From the NCBI GenBank assembly GCA_963664655.2, contig OY761554.1, forward strand, positions 2,170,001-2,234,000: a stretch of DNA of 64,000 nucleotides, given 5' to 3'. The stretch is from Desulfospira sp963664655 (GTDB lineage Bacteria > Desulfobacterota > Desulfobacteria > Desulfobacterales > Desulfobacteraceae). Below the pieces are notes generated by a model. The model was given only the letters and a program-made list of their open reading frames with translations, did no database searches and was not told the origin of the DNA. Of the stretch, positions 47,094-54,910 are shown one piece after another; within the stretch, counting starts at the first letter, position 1, and the number at the start of each line of letters is the position of its first letter. Position numbers and translations under genes: made by a program.

Positions 47094-47180
47094 TTTATAT
47101 GAAAGTCTCACTAAGGTCCTGAGAAGACTTTCAATATTTGTTGTGGACGGTGCTTGGTTGGATAACCCAAGCCGTCCGGT
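47094..47180. other. Conserved two-hairpin element, copy B
   Basis: It aligns without gaps to 17857-17950. Here both stems are clear: GAAAGTCT with AGACTTTC, and GGACGG..CTTGG with CCAAG..CCGTCC around a TTGGATAAC loop. The rest of the 46686-47264 gap shows only the nifH promoter and AT-rich sequence. The nearest plus-strand gene starts 400 bases further on, so a simple 5' leader role is doubtful for this copy. Confidence 0.55.
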
Positions 47181-47264
47181 TTCTGCCCTTTAGGGTATGA
47201 CGGTTATCCGAAATTTACCAGAATGTTGAGGTTGAATCAAAATAGATGAACGTGAAGCTGTATA

Positions 47265-47528
47265 TCAATTAAAAACCGTTTTGTATTTTTGTTCAACGGC
47301 CTGAGCTTCCGATGAGGTCAGCTCTTTGAATTCTTTTTCCCGGGCACGGTTTGAAAGCGTGCCATGGTGTTGGACAAGAAAACGGATGAGCAGGTCAACA
47401 AGCTTATCCGGCATATCAATATCGTTTTTTATGAGCTCGTTGAGAAGATTGTATTCTCTTAAGTATTCGACTTCTTCAGGAACATTTTTCTTTGATTTCA
47501 TATTATTTTCATAATATATCTTCCCCAA
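47265..47528 (-). CDS. Small protein resembling the C-terminal tail of Fic-family proteins
   Basis: An 87-residue frame (TTG start; an internal ATG at 47501 is an alternative). The stretch MPDKLVDLLIRFLVQHHGTLSNRAREKEFKELTSSEA resembles the winged-helix tail at the end of many Fic/DOC AMP-transferases. The catalytic HPFxxGNG motif is absent and no upstream Fic sequence is seen. It may be a stand-alone small regulator or the last piece of a lost gene. It has higher AT content than its neighbours. Confidence 0.45.
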   Translation of the reverse strand: MGKIYYENNMKSKKNVPEEVEYLREYNLLNELIKNDIDMPDKLVDLLIRFLVQHHGTLSNRAREKEFKELTSSEAQAVEQKYKTVFN

Positions 47529-47588
47529 TTGACGAACGCTGGAATTTTTCTCCAGGCATAACCCGGGGATAAAGATCAGGGAGGACTG

Positions 47589-49964
47589 TTGGCCAAATCA
47601 AAAGCGGAAAAACGCAAGCTCAAACGCAGGCAGAAGCAGGTGCAGGCCAGGCAGGTCAGGGCCGGGCAGGCCGCCGCAGACAAAGGGTGGTTTTATTATG
47701 AAGAAGCCTGCTATTATTGTGATGTTCTAAATTTTCCCCAGGCGCTTAAGTTTGTAAAAAAAGCGCTCAAGCTGCTCCCGAAAGAAGATAAGGTGATCCG
47801 CTTAATGGGGCAGATAGGCCTGTCTTCCCGCGACGACCAGGCCCAGCTGGATGCCTTTGACTGTCTTGAGAAAATCGAAGAATTACCGGATGAAATGCAG
47901 TTTGCCCGGGTTATTCTTTTGGTCAATCTGGAGAAATATGAACGCTGTCTGGAATTGGCTGAGCCCCTGCTTCAAAACTTTAAACAGCTTAAAATTGACG
48001 ACAAGCGTGTAAAAAAGGCCACCATCAAAGATATCATCAGGCATTGTGAGCAAAGGGTGGCAGCGGACCGGGAGCGTGAAGACACCATCCGGCAGGTAAA
48101 AGAAATTTTAAGGCAGCAGGCCTTTTTGGATGAAGCCCGCGCCAAACTCGGGGATGATATGGACGCCCCGGTTTCCCCATCGCCTGAACCGCTGACGGGT
48201 CAGCCGGGTAAACGGAAAGCGCCTGAAAAACCGGCCTCGGTTCCTGTGACGGTAAACATTGACAAAGATGCCTTTGCCACGGCCCTGGCCGGGACACAAA
48301 CCGTCGGCCCCGATCTGTATGAACTGGCGCTCATGAGTCATGAAATCCGGTTTGCGGAATCCTTTGAAACCCTGATCTGCCTGCCGGGCTTAAGCGAAAT
48401 CCAGTCCTTCTGGTATCAGGAGGAGACAGCCAAAAAAGTACTCAAGCAATTTCGGGGGCGGGCCCTGCTCTCGGATGAGGTGGGCTTGGGCAAAACCATT
48501 GAGGCACTGATCATCCTGTCGGAGTATTTGCGCCGGGGCATGGTGAAAACGGCGCTGATCCTGACACCGACGCCGCTGGTCTCCCAGTGGCAGGCTGAGA
48601 TGGCTTCCAAATTCAATCTCAAGGTACCGTCAACCGATAGTCCGGAATTCAAATCCGGGGATAAAAATTTCTGGGGCCAAAACCTTGTGGTGGCTTCCAT
48701 CAACCAGGCAAAGTCAAAGAAAAACCAGGATCTGATCACCAGCCGGGAGTATGACATGGTGATTGTTGATGAGGCCCATCATCTGAAAAACAAATCCACG
48801 TTGAACTTCAAGCTGGTCAATGCCCTGAAGAAAAAATTTATCCTTTTGCTGACCGCCACGCCCGTGGAAAACAACCTCATGGAGCTGTACAACCTGATCA
48901 CCCTGCTTAAACCGGGGCAGCTTGAGACAGCCACCTCTTTCAGGGAACGGTTCATGAAGCGCGGCGACCCCACAGATCCGCAAAACAGGGAAATGCTCAA
49001 ACATCTGCTAAGCCAGGTGATGATCAGAAACACCCGGGCCCTGGCAGGGATTCATATCCCGCCCAGGTTCGCCAGCACCATCCGCATCCCGCCCACAAAG
49101 GGCGAAACCGCTTTTTATGAACGGCTCCAGGTCCTTTTACACCGGCTTAACGATGAAAAAAAAGGACAGGCCAAACTGATGATTAAAAATTTACTGGCCC
49201 AGGCCGGATCATCCCCCAAGGCTGTGGAAGCCACCCTGGACCGGATGCTTGCCAACCGGTCCTGGACACTGGAGATTGAAAATGAGATCAAAGCCGTTCG
49301 AAACCTGTGCCGGACAACGGTGGATACCCCTAAAAACATGGCCTTGCTCAGGCTGGTCAAGGCGGACAAAGAAAAGCTCATTGTCTTTGTAAAATACACG
49401 GCAACCCTGGAACATCTGTCGGAATTTCTGGAATGGAACAATGTGTCGTTTGTTCTTTTCCACGGCGGCATGGCCAATGAGAAAAAAGATGCCGCCATCC
49501 AGGCGTTCAGGGACAACGTCCAGGTGCTGGTCACCACGGAAATCGGCGGAGAGGGGCGCAATATCCAGTTTTGTTCCCGGATGGTCAATTATGACCTGCC
49601 CTGGAACCCCATGAAAATTGAACAGCGGATCGGCCGAATCCACCGCATCGGCCAGGACAGGGAGGTGCAGATTTACAACTTTTGCGCCCAGGGTTCCATT
49701 GAGGATTACATCCTGGACATTCTGGACCGGAAAATCAACATGTTTGAGATGGTCATCGGAGAGATTGACATGATCCTGGGCAGGGTAAGAGGCGAAAAGG
49801 AATTTTCGGACATGGTCTGTGACATCTGGGTGGATTCACAAAGTCCGGAAGAGCGAAACCAGTCCTTTGCCAAGCTGGGCACAAAACTGAAACGGGCCAA
49901 AACAGGGTACGAAAAAACAAGGGAACTGGACGGCAAGCTTTTTGGAGACAGCTATGAGCTATAA
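47589..49964 (+). CDS. SNF2-family DEAD/DEAH helicase-like ATPase
   Basis: A 791-residue protein starting at TTG 47589 with GGAGG before it. The N-terminus is very basic (KAEKRKLKRRQKQVQAR), then a TPR-like helical part runs to about residue 130. The SNF2 core has SDEVGLGKTIEALI (Walker A), MVIVDEAHHLKNK (DEAH), LLLTATPVENN, GEGRNIQFC and the final EQRIGRIHRIGQDREVQIYN. This is the RapA/HepA-like branch, acting on dsDNA or nucleoprotein. It overlaps the next gene and lies directly left of the CRISPR region. A defence role is possible from context only. Confidence 0.88.
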   Translation: MAKSKAEKRKLKRRQKQVQARQVRAGQAAADKGWFYYEEACYYCDVLNFPQALKFVKKALKLLPKEDKVIRLMGQIGLSSRDDQAQLDAFDCLEKIEELPDEMQFARVILLVNLEKYERCLELAEPLLQNFKQLKIDDKRVKKATIKDIIRHCEQRVAADREREDTIRQVKEILRQQAFLDEARAKLGDDMDAPVSPSPEPLTGQPGKRKAPEKPASVPVTVNIDKDAFATALAGTQTVGPDLYELALMSHEIRFAESFETLICLPGLSEIQSFWYQEETAKKVLKQFRGRALLSDEVGLGKTIEALIILSEYLRRGMVKTALILTPTPLVSQWQAEMASKFNLKVPSTDSPEFKSGDKNFWGQNLVVASINQAKSKKNQDLITSREYDMVIVDEAHHLKNKSTLNFKLVNALKKKFILLLTATPVENNLMELYNLITLLKPGQLETATSFRERFMKRGDPTDPQNREMLKHLLSQVMIRNTRALAGIHIPPRFASTIRIPPTKGETAFYERLQVLLHRLNDEKKGQAKLMIKNLLAQAGSSPKAVEATLDRMLANRSWTLEIENEIKAVRNLCRTTVDTPKNMALLRLVKADKEKLIVFVKYTATLEHLSEFLEWNNVSFVLFHGGMANEKKDAAIQAFRDNVQVLVTTEIGGEGRNIQFCSRMVNYDLPWNPMKIEQRIGRIHRIGQDREVQIYNFCAQGSIEDYILDILDRKINMFEMVIGEIDMILGRVRGEKEFSDMVCDIWVDSQSPEERNQSFAKLGTKLKRAKTGYEKTRELDGKLFGDSYEL

Positions 49965-51039
49965 TGAAAATGACCGGGACCGAAATGACCGGAACAGGCA
50001 TGAACACATTAACGCCATGGATTTTGCCTGCCGTTTTTTTAAAGCCCGGGGCGGGGTGGTGGAGGACCGGGGCCTGACCCGGGATATCCTGCTGCCCGAA
50101 GCGGCGGCCCGGACCCTTGGCATGGATGAATTTTTCCGGGTGGGGCCTGAAGATGTTGTGGAACAGGGCCGGTCAACGGTCCATGCCGTGCAGCTGCACA
50201 CCCCGTTCCTTGACCGGATGCTTACCCTGGCAGGGGAATCTTCCCCGTTTGCCCGGGCTGAATTGAAATTTGACTATATCAAAACCCAGGGGTTTGACCG
50301 GCTCATTTCAGACCGGTTTCAATTCCACAAGTCCAAAGTCCGGGTGATGAAGACCGGCGAGGCAAGAACCCGGTATCTAATGCTTACCTGCAGGTACACG
50401 GCCCAAAGTGATGAGATAAAACAAGGCCTGGTGGAGATCTGCGTCAACCTGGATACCGGTGTGGTGATCCCGGACATGGCTGCCGGCCTTTCCAATGTTC
50501 AAAAGGCATTCAGCGTCAAAACAGCCGGGGGGTTAAATGAAAAGAAAATTGAAGGGATCCGCAAGATTGTCTTCCGATATGGGCAGGACCTGGTAAAAGA
50601 CCGGCTGGCCTCATTTGTTGAGAGCATGAACCGGCGGTTTCAAAGGGATACGGCAAGCCTTGAGGCATATTACCAGGCACTTGAAACCGAGATGCGGCAA
50701 AATCTTGGCAGAACCGGACTTTCAAAGGACCTGATCAGGGAGCGGAAAGAAAAGATCGCCATGATTCCGGACGAACTGGCAGCCAAGAAAAAAGACCTGC
50801 TCAACAAGTACGGCATCCGTATTGATTTTAAACCGGCCGCAGCCCTGCACCTGACCTGTGCCTGTGTAACGGTGTTTGCCCGGCTCATATCCGGCCGCAG
50901 CCATACGGATTTTACCCTGACCTACAATCCCGTGACCAAGGACATGGACCCGGTGGCCTGCCGATCCTGCGGTGCCGGCACCTATGGCCTGGGACTGGCC
51001 CCCAATCTGCACATCACCTGCCCCGGCTGCCTGGGCTGA
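49954..51039 (+). CDS. Uncharacterised partner of the SNF2 helicase with C-terminal Cys4 zinc motif
   Basis: A 361-residue protein. ATG 49954 has GGAG six bases before it and overlaps the helicase gene by 11 bases, so the pair is co-translated. I do not recognise a named family. It has a charged N-terminus (NENDRDRNDRNRHEH), a central long helical part (residues about 180-280) and a C-terminal CRSCGAG ... HITCPGC zinc ribbon, with an additional LTCACV. Helicases of this type often travel with such a protein, which may recognise DNA for them. Confidence 0.7.
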   Translation: MSYNENDRDRNDRNRHEHINAMDFACRFFKARGGVVEDRGLTRDILLPEAAARTLGMDEFFRVGPEDVVEQGRSTVHAVQLHTPFLDRMLTLAGESSPFARAELKFDYIKTQGFDRLISDRFQFHKSKVRVMKTGEARTRYLMLTCRYTAQSDEIKQGLVEICVNLDTGVVIPDMAAGLSNVQKAFSVKTAGGLNEKKIEGIRKIVFRYGQDLVKDRLASFVESMNRRFQRDTASLEAYYQALETEMRQNLGRTGLSKDLIRERKEKIAMIPDELAAKKKDLLNKYGIRIDFKPAAALHLTCACVTVFARLISGRSHTDFTLTYNPVTKDMDPVACRSCGAGTYGLGLAPNLHITCPGCLG

Positions 51040-51241
51040 CGGGCCCTGCTGAACAAAGCGCCAATGCGTTTAAAAAAACGGTTTTGGGCCTATTGCACAC
51101 GGTAAATCTCCTGGTTCCCTGTTTTATCTTTCTCCATGACGTTCATGGCAACAACCGGACTTCAAGGGCAGACGCAAACCTTTTCAACTGCTCTTGGCAA
51201 TTTGAATATTTTCGATATCCACGGCACGGATACCAAAACTC

Positions 51242-51549
51242 CTATTCATGGGCCCTCAGTGCGAGAAGAAAGACCTTGTTTTGCGCCATATCCGCCACGT
51301 CAGGGCCGGATATGGTTAAGGTGCCTTTGGCATCCAGGCTGGCCGTCAGCTTGAACGACCAGCCGTCAGGACCGGTGAAAAAAAGGAGACGGTCCGGTCA
51401 TGGGCGCTCGTCCGGCCAAGGGTGACCATGGCGCCTGCGGGAGAGCCGGCCCCGTCCTCTCCATTGGGAAAGGCAGTCAGCTCTATGGGGTAGAGGCGGG
51501 AGAGGCGGGGGCGGGCCACGGCAACTATCTGTTGTTTTAAAGATTTCAT
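51242..51549 (-). pseudogene. Small gene broken by a single-base frameshift in a poly-A tract
   Basis: Reading from ATG 51549, the first 56 or so codons (MKSLKQQIVAVARPRLSRLY ... GAMVTLGRTSAHDRTVSFF) run well, then shift at a seven-A tract (51378-51384). One extra base would continue as FTGPDGWSFKLTASLDAKG and on to LLALRAHE with a stop at 51242. The whole would be about 102 residues. The family is unknown. It may be a real loss, a phase-variable tract or a sequencing error. The rest of 51040-51793 shows no gene. Confidence 0.6.
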
Positions 51550-51793
51550 TTTTAAATCAGGCTATAAACGAGCTTAATCGAAGGTTTTTACCCCCCAAAA
51601 GGCCTTTTTATAGTTGAAGAACAAAACGGGATATCCTTAATCGGCCTTTTTTGTGCCTGAAATAGGTCGATTAAGATAAAAAAAACGCTCTGTTTTTGGT
51701 CCATTTCCTATATTGTTAGATAGTTAGCGTGGCCCGACCCCGATCCCGAAATCCCTGACACTACACACTATGCTGCCATAGCCAATAGTCTAA

Positions 51794-53644
51794 GTCTCAA
51801 TCCTCTCTAATCGAGGCGGTTTTTCTGACCTTGGGCAGCATTGGCTGGATTTTTGTCCGGCGTAGGTCTCAATCCTCTCTAATCGAGGCGGTTTTTCTGA
51901 CTTACTCCCGGGCAAGCGTTAGAGCTTGCTCAGGGAATAGTCTCAATCCTCTCTAATCGAGGCGGTTTTTCTGACTCATTCTGATGATTGTGCCCAAACA
52001 ATTCGACGACTGGTCTCAATCCTCTCTAATCGAGGCGGTTTTTCTGACCTGCGGTTATATTTTATATATGCCGGACGCCATGTCGTCTCAATCCTCTCTA
52101 ATCGAGGCGGTTTTTCTGACCACACACAATAGTCGCAAAAAATACATTGATATGAGTCTCAATCCTCTCTAATCGAGGCGGTTTTTCTGACGCCCAAAAC
52201 GCTCATGACTATACTACCATGAGTCGGTCTCAATCCTCTCTAATCGAGGCGGTTTTTCTGACTGCGGGTAAAGACTTCCCGTAGTGAGTTCTTCTTAGTC
52301 TCAATCCTCTCTAATCGAGGCGGTTTTTCTGACAAAGAAGATAAACTGCGGGTAAAGACTTCCCGTAGTGTCTCAATCCTCTCTAATCGAGGCGGTTTTT
52401 CTGACGCCTTGATGATCTTTCCCAGAATGCACATGACTAGTCTCAATCCTCTCTAATCGAGGCGGTTTTTCTGACCTCAAACCAACGCCGGGATGCCCGG
52501 CGCAGAAAGGAGATTTATGAAAACGAAATTTGTCTCAATCCTCTCTAATCGAGGCGGTTTTTCTGACATGAGGCGATTCGGTTGACGAAGGATGAATTTC
52601 TGTCTCAATCCTCTCTAATCGAGGCGGTTTTTCTGACGAAAGGCTCGTTGATCCCGGGCAAGCGTTAGAGCTTGGTCTCAATCCTCTCTAATCGAGGCGG
52701 TTTTTCTGACTCCGGAGAGTATCACCTACCAGCAGTAGAGGCTAGTCTCAATCCTCTCTAATCGAGGCGGTTTTTCTGACGAAAGATCTGCTTATTGAAA
52801 TATCAAAAAGATTATTGTCTCAATCCTCTCTAATCGAGGCGGTTTTTCTGACAAACATGGAATTATCATAATCGATGTAGTTGCTAAAGTCTCAATCCTC
52901 TCTAATCGAGGCGGTTTTTCTGACGGGTGGAAAGGCAGGTAGGGAAAAGCTGGATTAAGTCTCAATCCTCTCTAATCGAGGCGGTTTTTCTGACTTTTAA
53001 AGAAAAAGCTTTGGCCGTTGGCCGAAGTATGTCTCAATCCTCTCTAATCGAGGCGGTTTTTCTGACCAAGGAATAATTGAGGCCGGCATGGAGCAGAGTA
53101 AGTCTCAATCCTCTCTAATCGAGGCGGTTTTTCTGACCTCTGACGTAACAGTCGAGGTGATCGAAAAGGACGGGTCTCAATCCTCTCTAATCGAGGCGGT
53201 TTTTCTGACGTAGGGCTTCGGCCCTAGGTATTGATTTATAAACTAGTCTCAATCCTCTCTAATCGAGGCGGTTTTTCTGACCTCAAACTGGCCCAGGAAA
53301 TCAAAGCGTTGATGATGTCTCAATCCTCTCTAATCGAGGCGGTTTTTCTGACGGACAGGTAACTGTAGACGGGTCAAGCGAAGCGGCAGGTCTCAATCCT
53401 CTCTAATCGAGGCGGTTTTTCTGACCTAACATGTCCGCTAACGTATTCAAGTCCCTGGCTACCGGTCTCAATCCTCTCTAATCGAGGCGGTTTTTCTGAC
53501 ATGGCATTTGTAAACGGAACAATCACAAGATATGAGGTCTCAATCCTCTCTAATCGAGGCGGTTTTTCTGACATAAAGATATCCCGTTTTGGCAGAATCC
53601 AAAGTTTAGTCTCAATCCTCTCTAATCGAGGCGGTTTTTCTGAC
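51794..53644 (-). CRISPR. CRISPR array, 26 repeats of 36 bp, 25 spacers
   Basis: The repeat read on the plus strand begins GTCTCAATCCTCTCTAATCG and ends GGCGGTTTTTCTGAC, with no change seen in any of the 26 copies. Spacers are 34-39 bases, except one of 56 (52476-52531). On the minus strand the repeat ends in GGATTGAGAC, like the ATTGAAAC end of many type III and I repeats. This predicts minus-strand transcription and an 8-nt handle AUUGAGAC. The leader would then lie at the right end beside cas1, and the newest spacers are nearest 53644. Spacers 2 and 12, and 7 and 8, overlap in sequence. Confidence 0.98.
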
Positions 53645-53868
53645 TCTGGGTATGTGAAAGCCTTTTCTGGCAAGGGTTTCCAAGGCCGTTTCGGCAGACC
53701 TGGCCGATTTTCGGGGCTTGGGAAAATTTTTTGCACTTGGTTTTGGATATATTTTTTTACAATCATCTGATTTAATTGAATAAATAAAATTGGCAGACCT
53801 CTATGGGGATTTCAATCTGCTTTGCGTAACAAGTTGCGGGCAATTTGTCAAAGAACAGGACTGGCTTG
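53645..53868 (-). promoter_or_regulatory. Probable CRISPR leader
   Basis: The 224 bases between the last repeat and the cas1 stop. On the minus strand an AT-rich part (ATTTTATTTATTCAATTAAA, then TGTAAAAAAATATATCC) comes first, followed by a more GC-rich part next to the first repeat. There is no open frame of note. The position next to cas1 and the repeat orientation both point to this end. Confidence 0.65.
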
Positions 53869-54879
53869 CTACCCAATGGGCCGGTAGGGGGTTTCCGGGT
53901 TCAGAATATGATCTCCAAAAGACCGGACCTGGGACTGAATGTTTCCCCGGATTGAACCCGGCCCCCTCATTAATTCTTCATAGGCTGAAACAAAAGTCCT
54001 GTAAAGATGGGGCTTCATTTCCACGGGCCTTTGCCGGGCCATTTCCCGCTCATCCGTATAGGCATCCTGTGCCTTGCGCCGATAGTGAAAATCTTCCGGC
54101 CGGATCATTTTTCGGTTCAACAGGCTTAAAACGAACCGGTCTCCCACCGGGCACCGGTATTCCTCAACCAGGTCACAGGCAAGGGATGGCCGGCCGTAGC
54201 TGATTTCATGGAGGGTTCCCATATAAGGATCAAGCCCACAGCTTTTTATTGCGGATATCACTTCATTTGTCAACAAGGTATAAATAAAGGAGAGCAGGGC
54301 ATTGACGGGGTCCTTTGGGGGACGGCGGTTCCGGTTGGGAAAGTGAAAACGGTCGTTTCTGAGCAACCGGTTAAAAACGCTGAAATAAATCCGGGTACCG
54401 GCCCCTTCAAATCCCCTGACGGCATCGGGGGAGTCCGCCCGCGCCATGGCCGTGCAAAGGGATTTCAGTGCAGCGGCAGCTGATTTCAACTTGTCTTCCC
54501 GGTAGTTTTTGCCCCGTGTGCCCAGAAACCCGGCCATACCGTCAAGCTTGCCCCGGACAATGGTCTTCATGACCGCAAGCTTAAAGGGCGGATCTCCCAA
54601 TTTGATGTACTGGGCTTTTCGCAGGGCCACGTGCTTATGTTCGTCGATCATGAGCCTTGCCCGGAACCTGCCGGCGGCGGTCAGAAAAACCGTTTCCACC
54701 CGGTTTTGAATGAGAAAATCCATGACAGGGCCGCTCAGGGAGACGTTTCCGGTCAGGACCAGTTTGTCCAGCCCTTTTGCCGGGAAGGTATTGAGCAGAT
54801 GTCCTTTTTTCACGATATTCAGGCTGTCCCCGTTTTTTTGAACATAGGCGCCTTGTTCCACCACATAAATGCTTTCCAT
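53869..54879 (-). CDS. cas1: CRISPR integrase Cas1
   Basis: A 336-residue Cas1. The N-terminal beta domain runs to about residue 90, and the helical catalytic domain holds E158 (GFEGAGTRIYF), H224 (GTLHEISYGRPSLACDLVEEYR) and D236 in the same stretch. This is a stand-alone Cas1, not fused to reverse transcriptase or Cas4. No cas2 lies beside it in the window. It follows the CAPP gene by 31 bases and reads towards the array, so the two are one adaptation unit. Confidence 0.96.
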   Translation of the reverse strand: MESIYVVEQGAYVQKNGDSLNIVKKGHLLNTFPAKGLDKLVLTGNVSLSGPVMDFLIQNRVETVFLTAAGRFRARLMIDEHKHVALRKAQYIKLGDPPFKLAVMKTIVRGKLDGMAGFLGTRGKNYREDKLKSAAAALKSLCTAMARADSPDAVRGFEGAGTRIYFSVFNRLLRNDRFHFPNRNRRPPKDPVNALLSFIYTLLTNEVISAIKSCGLDPYMGTLHEISYGRPSLACDLVEEYRCPVGDRFVLSLLNRKMIRPEDFHYRRKAQDAYTDEREMARQRPVEMKPHLYRTFVSAYEELMRGPGSIRGNIQSQVRSFGDHILNPETPYRPIG

Positions 54880-54910
54880 TGGTTGCAGTCCTGTAAGGGG
54901 TTACGGCATA

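Noticed and set aside
51560..51665. Degenerate CRISPR repeats at TAATCGAAGGTTTTTAC (51574) and CCTTAATCGGCC (51635)
   Set aside because: Only about 12-14 matching bases each and no repeat-spacer spacing; likely chance.
53374..53766. Open frame with a repeated SEKPPRLERIET unit (also at 52240-52446)
   Set aside because: It is the translation of the CRISPR repeat, not a protein-coding gene.
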